A stretch of 64,000 nucleotides of DNA from Massilia putida (GCF_001941825.1 NZ_CP019038.1:6758001-6822000), one strand, 5' to 3'. Shown: positions 50,585 through 60,380, numbered from the stretch's first letter. The notes: generated by a model not told the origin, from the letters alone. Made by a program: numbers and translations.

Positions 50585-50685
50585 TCATTGAACGCGAGCG
50601 TCGATCGATGGGACCGTGACGGCCACCGTGTTGTCGACTCCAATGCCGACATCAGGCGGCGCAGGCCGCCCGTATCAAACCGTGA

Positions 50686-51681
50686 TTACATCAGGAATGG
50701 CAAGCCGGCAGCGAACACAATGTAGAGCGCCCCGAACACGGCCAACTTCCTTGCACTCAAATGGCGGTGCTTCAGGAACCAGTACAGCCCGACGATCGAC
50801 GCGACCGTCACGACCGCGGCCCATACAAGTGACCGGTCCAGCATCCATGGCGTGAAAAACAGTCCCAGCGCGCTGGGTATGGTGGCCTGGATCATCATGG
50901 CGCCGCTGATGTTGGCAAGCGCCAGGTCCGACTTTCCTTGCCGGACCCAGATGACGGCGTTCATGGTTTCCGGCAGCTCCGTCGCGATCGGGCTCAGCAG
51001 TAATGCGACCAGTTGCGCCGGCAATCCGAGGAGAGGTCCTACCTCGCCGATTTCGCGCACGAACAATTGGGAAGCAGCGAAGATCGCGGCCAGTGCGCCA
51101 ACCGTCTGCGCGACTGCCCACACGGTACGCGGGTTGTCGGCACGCGGCGTAAGCTTGAGGGGCTCAAGTTCCTCGGCGTCCGCCATTTCACCTGAAGCAG
51201 TCATCTCGCGCCAGACATAGACGCCGTATGCGATCAAGAACAGCACACCCAGCCACGGCTTGTATGCGAACGCGACGACACCCAGGCCGACCTTGCATAG
51301 GAAGACGGCCAGAAACCATCGTTGGTCGTCCAGCAGACGTCGTGCCGCTGGACGGGAAACGACGCGCCGCTCTTGCGTATGTTGAACAGTCATGAACGCG
51401 ATGCCGACCACGGCATACGCAATGGTTGCGAGAACCAGGGGACCACCAAGGGCGGCGCCGACACCGATTTCCTTGTGCGCCGAATCATGCCCGAGGGCGA
51501 CGGCAACGAAGGTCACGACGCTCTCGGGCAGTGCGGTGCCAAAGGCCGCAAGCACCGTCCCGGTCGCGGTCTGCGAGATGCCAAAGCGATGACCCACCCA
51601 TTCCACGCCGTTGACGAAATATTCGCACGACACATAGATTGCAGCGGCTGAAAGAAGGAGGAGCACGAAGGGGACTAGCAT
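50686..51681 (-). CDS. CaCA-family sodium:calcium-type exchanger, probably Mn2+-responsive
   Basis: The 331-residue protein has ten helices in two inverted halves. Each half carries the alpha-repeat of the Ca2+/cation antiporter family: LAAFGTALPESVVTF and LLSPIATELPETMNAVIW, with the ion-binding glutamates. The family exchanges Ca2+ or Mn2+ for Na+ or H+. The gene is preceded by a yybP-ykoY Mn2+ riboswitch, so Mn2+ export is the best guess. GGGGG precedes the ATG. The middle loop is acidic (GEMADAEELEPL). Confidence 0.88.
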   Translation of the reverse strand: MLVPFVLLLLSAAAIYVSCEYFVNGVEWVGHRFGISQTATGTVLAAFGTALPESVVTFVAVALGHDSAHKEIGVGAALGGPLVLATIAYAVVGIAFMTVQHTQERRVVSRPAARRLLDDQRWFLAVFLCKVGLGVVAFAYKPWLGVLFLIAYGVYVWREMTASGEMADAEELEPLKLTPRADNPRTVWAVAQTVGALAAIFAASQLFVREIGEVGPLLGLPAQLVALLLSPIATELPETMNAVIWVRQGKSDLALANISGAMMIQATIPSALGLFFTPWMLDRSLVWAAVVTVASIVGLYWFLKHRHLSARKLAVFGALYIVFAAGLPFLM

Positions 51682-51800
51682 AGCGCCCCCATGGGAACGA
51701 CGGCGGCAGAATCAGTACGGAAGATTTTTTTTGACACAACAGCTCCAAGCCGGACGAAAACCGATGACCACATGCCCCGTCCGGCCTGGAAGGGCAATAT

Positions 51801-51901
51801 GGTCAAAGGTCTTGCAAGGCTTGACGAGCCGCTTGCGCCATGGCCTGCTGGCCAAGGATGTTGACGCAAGCTCCTTTCAGAGAAAGGTAGCTACTCCCCA
51901 A
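51801..51901 (-). ncRNA. yybP-ykoY manganese riboswitch
   Basis: The - strand leader reads TTGGGGAGTAGCTACC, then GCGTCAACAT, and ends GCAAGACCTTTGACC; these are the conserved elements of the yybP-ykoY aptamer in the right order and spacing. The family senses Mn2+ and turns on exporters. A GC-rich stem (51745-51756 with 51778-51789) lies between aptamer and gene and may form the expression platform, although no U-run follows it on this strand. Confidence 0.88.
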
Positions 51902-51929
51902 TGACGGGCGCATTGTAGCAGCGCAAATA

Positions 51930-52322
51930 TGCAGCGTCCATCATTTCCGACGCAAAAGCGGTAGTCGAAAATCATGGGCTACTCCGACTTAGATGAGCAA
52001 ATTGTCTATAGCTTGGCGCGCCTCCGCGGGTCAGAAATAGGTTTAGTTAGGCGTACATGGTCCCCCGGTTTGCCAAGCCCTCAATTCGTGGCGGCGTGAA
52101 GGTAAAGATTGCACCCGTACATTCGGCTTCGATTGCGACAATTTGTCGCGGTCCCTGATGGGATGTGCTGGTTAGTGCCCGATCGCTCTATCGCACTCCG
52201 CGTGCCAGCCTAACAGCGGGCTTTACCAACCGCGGTCTTACCTGACTGCCATCACTGCATAATTGCCTGTGCAATCGGCGGAATCGATAACCTCGTACTG
52301 CCGTTACTCTGTGCCGGTCGGA
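51930..52322. other. 393 bases without a supported feature
   Basis: No open frame with coding character, repeat or RNA structure was recognised. Upstream of the riboswitch, this stretch must contain the exchanger's promoter near its left end. Confidence 0.5.
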
Positions 52323-52700
52323 TTACGCAGCGACGTAATCGGACCGGAAATTCCTGTCGTGTACCCGTAGTGCCCACGCGATCCGCGCATTCTTGTTCGC
52401 CAGTGCGACTGCTGCCACGTTCTTGTTACGCCGACCGAGCAATTTGCCCAGCCAACCCTGCACATTGGCCTTGCGTTCGAGTTGCCGAATGACCGCTCGA
52501 GCGCCATGGATCAGCAGCGTGTGCAGGTACGTGTCGCCGCCCTTGCTGATCCCCTGCAAACTCGCCTTCCCGCCGGACGAGCGCAGCTTTGGTACCGGGC
52601 CGGCCAAGCCGCCAACTGGCGGCCGTTCGTAAAATTCTTCGCATCGCCAACCGAAGCGATCACGGCACTGGCGGTAATCATGCCAAGCCCGTATTTTCTC
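52323..52700 (-). pseudogene. Remnant of an IS110-family transposase
   Basis: The frame ending at 52323 contains GISKGGDTYLHTLLIHGARA and KNVAAVALANKNARIAWALR, the highly conserved C-terminal part of IS110/IS1111 transposases. The part just upstream (MITASAVIASVGDAKNFTNG, then RQLAAW) belongs to the same family but is in another frame, and the N-terminal DEDD domain is missing. The gene is therefore truncated and frameshifted. Confidence 0.9.
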
Positions 52701-53248
52701 CAGCTTGCACATGCGCGGAGGTGCCAACCCAGCCGACTCGCCAACTTGCATCGACCCTTCATTGGAATCGCCCGCTTGAGCTTTGACCGGCATCTAAATC
52801 ATTGGTCCCGTAAATCATTTTCAGTTTTGCTGAATTGACCTTTCTTATGTGCGTTTTTTCACATAATTAACGTTCTGAAAGGTTGGTTATAGTACAGCTT
52901 TCATTGTCATATCATCATCTGCATCGCTTTCGGCATGCAGGCAAAACCGTGACATCGTACAGTTATTGGCGAAGTCGCGTCATGTTGCTGCTAGGCAGCT
53001 TTAACGAACAGACCCGGGTTCAGGGCCTGACGTACGATCAGTTCGGGAGAAAATTGGAAGCCGCAATCGAGGTGAGGACAAAGGCAATATTTGCGTTTTC
53101 GCGATAAAAAGAATCAAGTCGACTTCCAGTCACAAACTTTTAGGTAATTATCGCGGCAGCCTAATAGCGGATGCACATCTCGGTAACTACTTTGAAGACG
53201 AGTGGAGATAATGGCGGTATCGTAAATTAACTGATCAGTGAGCGAGAC
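52701..53248. other. 548-base AT-rich stretch without a supported gene
   Basis: The GC content falls visibly here. A 74-codon frame at 52883-53107 has no ribosome site or recognisable content and is not called. Confidence 0.5.
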
Positions 53249-54454
53249 ATGACTTATATCACGAGGCTACACAAGAATAAACTGTTGATGTCCGATGAAA
53301 TTGCTCGTTCGCGGGCCGGGCGTTATTTCGAGCATTTCGAACTGAGCGCTATAGCCGATTACCACGATCGGCCGGATATACTGGCTATCTGGTCCCGCAT
53401 GCTGGCCACGGCTTTGGGACCGGAAACATTGTATCAGTCGCCAGAATTTTTCGACTATCTAAGCAATACTGCGCAAGGGCCCGGTACGACTCATGAACTC
53501 CTCATTGTTCGCCGGAAGTCGGATCACTCGGTGGTTGGCTGCGTTCCGATTCGGACAATTAGCTGCGATCTCAACTTCCGTTTCGGCCATATAACTCTGT
53601 TCAGGCGAAAACTGCGTGCTTGTCAAATCCTTGGGAGTGTCCCACTGTTAGATCTCACGCAAGAAGGTGTCGTCAAGTCGCTCCTCCAGCAGCTGCTTAA
53701 ACGTTATACGAAGTGCGACGTACTATACATGCAGGCCTTTCCCAAGGAAGCTAGCGCGATGCTTCAAAAAATTGAAGGCGTGTCCGCTTATGTTTTAAAC
53801 GGCTGGCGCGTATGCCACACGCAACCGTTGCCAAACAGCGTTGACGCATACTTACAGAAATTCAGTTCAAAGAAACGCTACAATCTATCGCGTCAGGTCC
53901 GTTTGCTGACTCAAGCCGCCGGTCCGTTGCAGGTACTGTGCATCGAGTATCCGGAGCAGGTTACGAAAATGCTTGATGCAGTTGTCGCAATTGACTCGGC
54001 CAAAAACATGGACCGGGATGGTGAACAGGCGCGCTTGGAAGGCTTGGCACGCTATGGACTCTTGCTGTCTTATGTAATTCGCTGCGGCGAGGAAAATATA
54101 GCTGTTGTGTACGGCTCCCGTTCGGCATCCGTCTGGCACATCCATAAGATCTCCACCAATCCCGATTATCTGCACCTGTCCGCCGGCACCAGTGCCATTC
54201 ACCTTGCCGTGCAAGATGTGCTGACTAAGTTCTCATTCACACATATCGACTTCGGTTACGGCACTCCGAACGCGGAATTTCGTTCGACCCATGTATTAAA
54301 GCCGCGTGGTCTTGTTTTATTGCACCGCGCACGCAGCTTGACAGCTATGCTGTTAACGCTTCATCGCGTGTGCGATGGTGTAAACGAAGCGCTGACCAGA
54401 CAGCTCAAGCAGGTAAAAAAGCGGTTTACGCTTGCTCCGAAATTTCTTCGCTAA
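53249..54454 (+). CDS. CelD/BioF2-like GNAT acetyltransferase
   Basis: The 401-residue protein has the layout of the Acetyltransf_6 (CelD/BcsL) family: ALGPETLYQSPEFFDYLSNT near residue 55, VVGCVPIRTI, then KFSSKKRYNLSRQVRLL at about residue 205 and HIDFGYGTPNAEFRS. Members are found in exopolysaccharide and cellulose loci and are thought to acylate sugars or amino acids. GC content is clearly lower than in the 1-48 kb region, pointing to transfer. No exopolysaccharide genes are nearby. Confidence 0.75.
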   Translation: MTYITRLHKNKLLMSDEIARSRAGRYFEHFELSAIADYHDRPDILAIWSRMLATALGPETLYQSPEFFDYLSNTAQGPGTTHELLIVRRKSDHSVVGCVPIRTISCDLNFRFGHITLFRRKLRACQILGSVPLLDLTQEGVVKSLLQQLLKRYTKCDVLYMQAFPKEASAMLQKIEGVSAYVLNGWRVCHTQPLPNSVDAYLQKFSSKKRYNLSRQVRLLTQAAGPLQVLCIEYPEQVTKMLDAVVAIDSAKNMDRDGEQARLEGLARYGLLLSYVIRCGEENIAVVYGSRSASVWHIHKISTNPDYLHLSAGTSAIHLAVQDVLTKFSFTHIDFGYGTPNAEFRSTHVLKPRGLVLLHRARSLTAMLLTLHRVCDGVNEALTRQLKQVKKRFTLAPKFLR

Positions 54455-54989
54455 TATGTGATGCAAGCGTGCGAACAGGGCGCTAAGGCCTCTTGAGGAC
54501 GCAAAGAAACCGCGTCCCTCACGGTCGCTTCGGACAGAATGAACTGCAGACACTACCTCGGCCGCCTGTGCATGCACCAGTGGTTCGGCATCAATCAGCG
54601 CAGTGAGTGTTTTGGATCGATCGCGCGGCATCAGCAGGTCCGCCAGATAAAGTGCGAAAGCCGTGCCGCTGCGCGAGCGTATGGAACAGGGGAATTGCAC
54701 CGCAAATTCTTCCAATGCTCCTGATGCAGGCAGACAGGGCGAACGAGCGGACATGATGGCAGCCCTCCTGCTCTTGGACAGCAGGACGTCATGCTTTTTC
54801 AACAAACTATCGTTAAGTAAATAATCCTACATCTGAACGCGCTCTTTTCGCGGGGGGATTACGCACTTCCCGCAATTGATTACTTGGAACGCAAGACTTC
54901 GCTGATGGTTGGATCGGTCGGGAAAAGTAAATCGCCACCCGTTCACCAGATAATGTTGAGCCTACTACTTGAACGCGTCTTCTGACGGC
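54455..54989. other. 535 bases without a supported gene
   Basis: A - strand frame at 54353-54805 overlaps the acetyltransferase gene by about 100 bases and shows no family or clear ribosome site, so I do not call it. Nothing else was recognised. Confidence 0.45.
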
Positions 54990-55185
54990 TCAATGCCTTG
55001 CCAGCAAATAGGCGACCTGGAATCGTTCTGCTAACTGGACTAAGCGACGATCCAGTGTCCACAGCCGGGCCCCGTAGTCAGCATTGTTGATGCCAGCAGC
55101 GTCAAATCCACCAACCCACCCCGAGTCCATACAGCTGTTCGCGCTCGATGAGCTCCCACACTACCACTCGACTGGCTTGGCGGGA
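54990..55185 (-). pseudogene. Decayed PIN-domain toxin (VapC-like) fragment
   Basis: Three short runs in different frames line up with the C-terminal half of VapC: VVVWELIEREQLYGLGVGW, then VDLTLLASTML, then GARLWTLDRRLVQLAERF ending YLLARH and a stop at 54990. The acidic PIN residue is in LWTLDRR. The frame changes and the missing N-terminus show a dead gene. No antitoxin remnant was seen. Confidence 0.55.
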
Positions 55186-55264
55186 CTGTGGCAGCATTGC
55201 AATAACGGACCTGCGCGATCGACTTGATAGCCGGGCAGTTGTGTCCCTTTAACGGCCTGGAAAC

Positions 55265-56527
55265 TCAAAGGAAACCGGCCACCGTAACCAGCGCTGCACC
55301 GGTCATCAGGACCGCCGTGATCCAGCCGAACGCAACCAACATATATGGGGCCACGAACTTGCCCATCAGGCTGTGGTTCCGGGCCAGCAGGAGTAGTGTG
55401 CACAGCATCGGCACGCTAAGTACACCATTGATGAAGGCGCTAAGAATCAGCGCCTTGATCGGATCGATGCCGAAGAGGTTCATCGCCATACCCATAAGGG
55501 TCGCGACGGCGATGATGGCGTAGAAGCGCTTCGCCTGGAAAGGTTTGTAGTCCAGTCCAGTTGGCCAGTTGAAGGCTTCGCCGACCGCGTACCCGACCGA
55601 GCCGGCCAGTGTCGGTACCGCCAGTAGCCCGGCGCCGACGATGCCGGTTGCGAACAACGCGAAGGCGAGCTTGCCGGCCACCGGTTCCAGCGCGCGCGCA
55701 GCTTGACTGGCGGTCTCGATCTGCGTGACGTGCTGGTTGTTCAGTGTCATGGCCGTGGACAGGATGATGAAAAACATCACCAGACAGGAGACGAACATGC
55801 CCGTGTATGTGTCGAGCCTTACCTTGAGGAACTGGCTGCGTGCCTGCTGCGGTGCGCTGCGCACAGGCCGTTCGCCGGGCGTGGCGCGCTGTTCCTCGAC
55901 CTCGAGCGACGACTGCCAGACGAACAGGTAGGGGCTGATCGTCGTGCCCATCACGGCCGTCAGCATCGACAGGTAGTCGTGTGACAGGTGTAGCTGGGGC
56001 AGCAGAACGTCATGTGCAACCTGCGGCCACGGGATGTGAACGAAGAACGCCACCGCCACATAGCTGAAGATACTCAGCCCGATCCACTTGAGCGCGGTCG
56101 AATACGTATTGTAGGACAGCCAGGTTAGACTGACGACCGAGCCGAGGCTGAGCAGAATAGGGTAAAGGTGTAGCCGGTCGCGCCCGATGATGAGTTCGAG
56201 CGCCGCGGCCATGCCGGCGAGATCCGCGCCAATGTTGATCGTGTTCGAGACCACGATCAGGAACACGATCAGGTACAGCCAGGCTGTCGGACAATACGTA
56301 CGAATGTTCCGGACCAGGCCGTGACCGGTCACCCGGCCCATGCGTGCACTGATCTCCTGCACCGAGGCCATCAGCGGAAAGAAGAACAGTGCCACCCACA
56401 GCAACGAGGTACCGAATTGTGCGCCCGCCTGGGAGTAGGTGGCGATGCCGCTCGGATCGTCGTCGGACACGCCCGTGATGAAGCCGGGCCCGATTTCCCT
56501 CAGATAGCTCTTCCATGTCCGCGCCAT
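55265..56527 (-). CDS. NRAMP-family metal transporter with atypical metal motifs
   Basis: The 420-residue protein has eleven hydrophobic helices of the NRAMP/LeuT fold. Helix 1 reads DDDPSGIATYSQAGAQFG where typical manganese/iron NRAMPs have DPGN, and helix 6 reads GTTISPYLFVWQS where they have A-M-P-H-N. Loss of the Asn and Met ligands is known from NRAMP-related magnesium transporters and other divergent clades. It should import a divalent cation with protons, but which ion is open. AAGGA precedes the ATG. Confidence 0.85.
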   Translation of the reverse strand: MARTWKSYLREIGPGFITGVSDDDPSGIATYSQAGAQFGTSLLWVALFFFPLMASVQEISARMGRVTGHGLVRNIRTYCPTAWLYLIVFLIVVSNTINIGADLAGMAAALELIIGRDRLHLYPILLSLGSVVSLTWLSYNTYSTALKWIGLSIFSYVAVAFFVHIPWPQVAHDVLLPQLHLSHDYLSMLTAVMGTTISPYLFVWQSSLEVEEQRATPGERPVRSAPQQARSQFLKVRLDTYTGMFVSCLVMFFIILSTAMTLNNQHVTQIETASQAARALEPVAGKLAFALFATGIVGAGLLAVPTLAGSVGYAVGEAFNWPTGLDYKPFQAKRFYAIIAVATLMGMAMNLFGIDPIKALILSAFINGVLSVPMLCTLLLLARNHSLMGKFVAPYMLVAFGWITAVLMTGAALVTVAGFL

Positions 56528-57144
56528 TGTTGTCCTTGGTTCAAGGTGTGTATCCTCCGTTCAGCTACGGGCTTGGCCACGTGGCCGCTGGCGGCCGCCA
56601 CCTTTGCCCACCAAATATGGCAGTTGGCTGTCGACGCTGCTTTAAATACCTCCGCAGCGCGTTCGGAGCGGGCAGTTGCCGTGCGCAACGCGTCGCGATG
56701 TATCCGCGTATCGCGTAGACGGTCACCCGGTCTCAATGATCCGTCTACCACCCCCGCCTGCAACGCATCCGCGGTCTGCAAAAAACGTAGCCCGCAGTCT
56801 ACGGCCAATCGCGGCAACCAGACTGAAAATTTTCATCTTGTGCGGTTTTCAACTGGGACATTTTGTCTCAATGTATGGAAATTGCTTTTAAGTAGAATGG
56901 CTCAGGACGTGAAGCAACACCGCCCTTGCAGAGCAGTCGCTGACGTTTTTTCCTCTCTCATCTGCATTCGGCAAATCACTCGTCATGGACTGCCCTTATC
57001 CCAACATAACAACCAGTCTTAATGAGCAAATACTCAGGCGTGGCTTCGATGGTTTGAACAAAAATGAAGCTTCTGAAGCAGCGTTTTGCGGTAGTGCGCC
57101 TCACGATAGACCGTGTCAAGTAATAGCCTGGAAAAATCAAAATC
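56528..57144. other. 617-base gap upstream of the NRAMP gene
   Basis: I looked for a known metal riboswitch in the NRAMP leader and did not recognise one. No gene is supported here; a short GC-rich palindromic stretch (GTGGCCGCTGGCGGCCGCCA, 56581-56600) is present. Confidence 0.45.
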
Positions 57145-57387
57145 ATGGATTGGATTCCTATAGTTTTCGTTACGTTCAAGTTTCTCGTGTTAGGCATAGG
57201 CATGTTCTTCGCCATCAAGTGGCATTACGATCAAGGGAAGAAAGAGAAGGACAGGGGGACGGAGAGGCGCGCGGTGCTACGCGCGGGCGCCAAGGTGGCC
57301 GCAGCCTTCGTGCTATCGCTCCTGGGCCTGGGGCTCGTCACCTTCGTCCTTGGCAGGACGCTCGGTTTGGACTTGACCTTCCCATGA
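57145..57387 (+). CDS. Small two-helix membrane protein
   Basis: The 80-residue protein has a hydrophobic helix at residues 4-23 (IPIVFVTFKFLVLGIGMFFA). A charged loop follows (DQGKKEKDRGTERR), then a second helix (AAAFVLSLLGLGLVTFVLG). No family is recognised, and the ribosome site is weak. Helix/loop/helix composition supports real coding. It is isolated in a decayed region. Confidence 0.5.
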   Translation: MDWIPIVFVTFKFLVLGIGMFFAIKWHYDQGKKEKDRGTERRAVLRAGAKVAAAFVLSLLGLGLVTFVLGRTLGLDLTFP

Positions 57388-57411
57388 TGGCAAAGAATAG
57401 TCGGCCGACAT

Positions 57412-57474
57412 CCAGTGATGCGGTAGCAATTCCCCGATGCGGCTATCGGGCAGCGTCGGCAGGCGGGTCAGAGC
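57412..57474 (-). pseudogene. C-terminal fragment of an IS66-family transposase
   Basis: ALTRLPTLPDSRIGELLPHHW matches the last residues of IS66 TnpC proteins (VLTRLP....RI.ELLPH.W). Nothing else of the element is seen. Confidence 0.5.
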
Positions 57475-57896
57475 TCGCTTCCGAAAATAGCATCGGCAAC
57501 GCTGCGGTACTATTAACCGGCAAGCCAATGGGCATTACATTGATGTGCTTCATGGCCGAGTGAAAGATTGCGGACTTTCACAACTGGCGGCATCCGACCT
57601 CATTGCGGTCAGTCATGATTTTCCACAGCGGCCGTCTGGTGTGCGAAATGCCTTGCATCATCACACCCATTTCTTCTGTCGACCTACACAGCCAACGACG
57701 TCACGCGACGCTGGGCAACGGAAAGGCAAGTTTCGCTGGCTAGTTTCCGTTAGGGATGGAACATGGGCTTTCGTTACCGCGACAGCCATGAAGGCGAGAT
57801 CGACATCGAAACCGGCTGCAGCGCACTTGGCAGCGCTGATGTCTTTTTATCGAAGAGTTGTTGCGGTCGATTTTTTTTACGGATATAGTTAGCCAC
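57475..57896. other. 422 bases without a supported gene
   Basis: No coding frame or repeat was recognised. The right end must hold the promoter of the ArsR-SRPBCC operon; the last 60 bases are AT-rich. Confidence 0.45.
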
Positions 57897-58241
57897 ATGG
57901 ATAACTATAAGGTTGCGCTGGACGCCATCTTCCACGCTTTGTCGGACCCGACGCGCAGGGCCGTGGTGCATCGGCTTGGCGCTGGACCAGCGACCGTCAG
58001 CGAGTTGTCGGCTCCCTTCGACATGGCCCTGCCGTCGTTCATGAAGCACATGCGGGTCCTGGAAGAGGCCGGCCTGGTCAGTAGCAGCAAGAGCGGGCGG
58101 GTGCGGACTTGCACACTCGAGCGCGACAGGCTGGCCGCGGCTGAGCGGTGGTTCGAGGAGCAGCGCGCGCTTTGGAGTAGCCGATACGAAAACCTGGACA
58201 AACTTTTGGATCAACTACAAGGAGATGGTAATGGCAGCTAA
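57897..58241 (+). CDS. ArsR-family transcriptional regulator
   Basis: The 114-residue protein has the winged-helix of the ArsR family: DAIFHALSDPTRRAVVHRLG, ATVSELSAPFDMALPSFMKH and LEEAGLVSSSKSGRVRTC. It lacks the metal-binding cysteines of metal sensors and belongs to the type paired with SRPBCC proteins. Its stop lies inside the next gene's start (11-base overlap), so the two are translated together. It probably represses its own operon. Confidence 0.92.
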   Translation: MDNYKVALDAIFHALSDPTRRAVVHRLGAGPATVSELSAPFDMALPSFMKHMRVLEEAGLVSSSKSGRVRTCTLERDRLAAAERWFEEQRALWSSRYENLDKLLDQLQGDGNGS

Positions 58242-58734
58242 GCTTCAGTTCGATTTTCTAGCCGACAAAGAAAAGAGCACACTCACCGTGAAGCGGGAAT
58301 TTGCTGGACCACGCCAGCTGGTCTGGGATTGCCATACGCAGAGCGCTTTGCTAGACCGCTGGTTCGCGCCCAAGCCTCTGACCACCAAGACCAAACATAT
58401 GGAATTCAAGGAGGGGGGCTACTGGCATTACGCCATGGTCACGCCGGATGGCCAGGCATACTGGAGCCGCGTGGATTACCTGGCCATCCGTCCGATCGAT
58501 GGTTATGCGACGCTGGACGGCTTCACCGATGAAACCGGTGTCGTCAATCCCGACATGCCGCGTTCGCGCTGGGACGTGACCTTTACGGACCTAAAAGAAC
58601 ACACACTGGTCACCACGGTCGTTCATTACAACTCGCCGGAAGACGTGCAAAAGGTCATCGATATGGGCATGAAGGAGGGTATGGCTTCCACCCTCGAGTG
58701 CCTGGATGAGCTGCTGCTCAAGCTGCGCGCATGA
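58231..58734 (+). CDS. SRPBCC (AHSA1-like) ligand-binding protein
   Basis: The 167-residue protein has the Bet v 1/AHSA1 pattern: LTVKREFAGPRQLVWDCHTQ, LLDRWFAPKPL, FKEGGYWHYAM and SPEDVQKVIDMGMKEGMAST (closing helix). Such proteins bind hydrophobic ligands. AAGGAG is six bases before the ATG at 58231, better than for the ATG at 58225. It is coupled to the ArsR gene, an arrangement common across bacteria; function unknown. Confidence 0.9.
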   Translation: MAAKLQFDFLADKEKSTLTVKREFAGPRQLVWDCHTQSALLDRWFAPKPLTTKTKHMEFKEGGYWHYAMVTPDGQAYWSRVDYLAIRPIDGYATLDGFTDETGVVNPDMPRSRWDVTFTDLKEHTLVTTVVHYNSPEDVQKVIDMGMKEGMASTLECLDELLLKLRA

Positions 58735-58896
58735 AAAGCAGACGGGCTAATGTGTAATGAGTACTCCTGGCCGAGCTCGAACGTTTGACGAACTCAGCAT
58801 ACACCCCTTGTTGCTTTGAAGGCAAGTGCTGGGCATTGTCAGGGGCATGTAGTCGCTGCCAAGGTTGGATGCGTGGTGGTACGACGACCATGGCCC

Positions 58897-59850
58897 TTAC
58901 GTGTCGCGGTCGGGCCTGCCGCTCCGTCGCATCGGAGCCGGCGCCACGGTAGCAACGAGACGGCGACCCAGCGCGGCATAGGCCGAGTCGCTGATCGCAG
59001 CCCAGTGTTCGCGCCGCACTCTGGCGCGCTTGCGGTGCTTGGCGGGTGTGTCCGACAGCGGCCGGGAATAAAAGGGCAACGCAATCCGGTAGGCCTTGAG
59101 CGACAGTGGCATGCCCCCCAAGGTTTGCCAGAACCCATCGTAGGCGTTGGCGAAATGCCGGTCGTCCACGGCGGTATACGAACACTGCCAAGTCGACTTG
59201 ACCGCCACGGCCTGGTCGATCCCGAGTGCCAGTGCTATGCCCTGTAGGGCGGCAAAGCAGAAGAAGCTGGGCGAGTTCTGCGGAAAGGCCCGTTCGAAGG
59301 CTGCGAAGGCATCGACGACGTCGGCGCGCCGTCCCTGGTTACGCGCGACGAACGGGACGATCGGCGCGTCCACGCCGACGAATGTCCCCTCGACCCAACT
59401 GAACGACAGGCGATGCACGACTTGGTCTCCAACGTAGGCGCAGATCGTCAGATCGCCCTCGGCGCAGAGGCGCGCCGCCATTTCCAGCCGTAGCGAAAAC
59501 ACGGCGCCGTCCAGCTCGCGCTGCCACACCACCAGCCCGCCGCCTGAGTAGACGGCCCGCTTGTAGGTGCAATCAAAGGTGGCCTGCTCGAAACGATAGT
59601 GCACGCCAACGCAGTGCACGCGCTGCTGCAGCGACAGGCCACGAATCAGATAGTGTCGATGGCTCAGGTGGTGGAACACGTCGTCATGCGCCGGGCTGAC
59701 GTAATTGCGGTAGATCTCCAGGGCCAATAAACGCAGGTGAAACCGGTAGAAGAGCAGCACCCGCAGGCTGCGTGCGACGCAGGCAGCCCAAGAGGGTAAC
59801 GGGAAATGCCGCCGGGCGTACCAGTGTCTGGTCAGGTGCGCAATAACCAT
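58897..59850 (-). CDS. DUF535 (VirK/YbjX) family protein
   Basis: The 317-residue protein has the DUF535 hallmarks: EIYRNYVSPAHDDVFHHLSH, HYLIRGLS, the central RLEMAARLCAEGDLTICAYV and later KSTWQCSYTAVDDRHFANAY. The family includes VirK and YbjX, linked to virulence and stress survival. AGGAT precedes the ATG at 59850; a TTG 15 bases upstream is possible. It is a single gene in an IS-rich region. Confidence 0.85.
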   Translation of the reverse strand: MVIAHLTRHWYARRHFPLPSWAACVARSLRVLLFYRFHLRLLALEIYRNYVSPAHDDVFHHLSHRHYLIRGLSLQQRVHCVGVHYRFEQATFDCTYKRAVYSGGGLVVWQRELDGAVFSLRLEMAARLCAEGDLTICAYVGDQVVHRLSFSWVEGTFVGVDAPIVPFVARNQGRRADVVDAFAAFERAFPQNSPSFFCFAALQGIALALGIDQAVAVKSTWQCSYTAVDDRHFANAYDGFWQTLGGMPLSLKAYRIALPFYSRPLSDTPAKHRKRARVRREHWAAISDSAYAALGRRLVATVAPAPMRRSGRPDRDT

Positions 59851-60152
59851 ATCATCCTTGTGCAAAGTCGGTCGAAAGCGCAGCAGGCGGGCGCGGTGCC
59901 CCGCTTCGCCGAAACGCGCTCCGAATGGATGAGCGGTAGGATAAATGCCCGCGCGAGCGCAGGTATGTACGGCTGGTCACACACCATCGAGCATGGATGA
60001 ATTGTAATAACGAGTCGTTACGGCGCCTCCGGCCGCGCCCAGGCTGTGGAAAGACCAAAACGACGGTTTGAAGGCACCTGCAAAGTGGACACATCTAATC
60101 GAGCATCGGACTTCCACAAGTTCAGTCGACAATTCGTGGCCTCACGCTGAGG

Positions 60153-60380
60153 CGCAAGGCCGGCGTCATCAGCGAAAAAGGCGGCCAGCGGGCTTACCTC
60201 TACCGGGTCGTCGGCGCGTCGGGAAGGAAGTTTGACTTATGGCTCAGCAAACGTCGCGACCTGGCATTGGCCAAAGCCTGCTTTCGTAAGGTCGTACGGT
60301 CGCTAGTTCGGGCCCCCGCGACCATCACACTGGACGGCTACTCAGCTTCCCATCGCGCCTTCCGTGGACTTCGGCAGCAA
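60153..60380 (+). pseudogene. Fragment of an IS6-family transposase
   Basis: A continuous frame contains GGQRAYLYRVVGASGRKFDL, WLSKRRDLALAKACFRKVV and RAPATITLDGYSASHRAFRG, the central DDE part of IS6/IS26-type transposases, including the second catalytic aspartate (TLDGY). Both ends of the gene are missing. Confidence 0.8.

Noticed and set aside
52883..53107. A 74-codon + strand gene in the AT-rich gap
   Set aside because: No ribosome site, domain or signal; the length is what chance gives in this composition.
54353..54805. A 150-codon - strand gene
   Set aside because: It overlaps the acetyltransferase gene by 102 bases, lacks a ribosome site and shows no family; coding is not supported.
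56581..56640. A metal riboswitch in the NRAMP leader
   Set aside because: The GC-rich palindromic stretch does not contain the conserved elements of the yybP-ykoY or M-box aptamers that I looked for.
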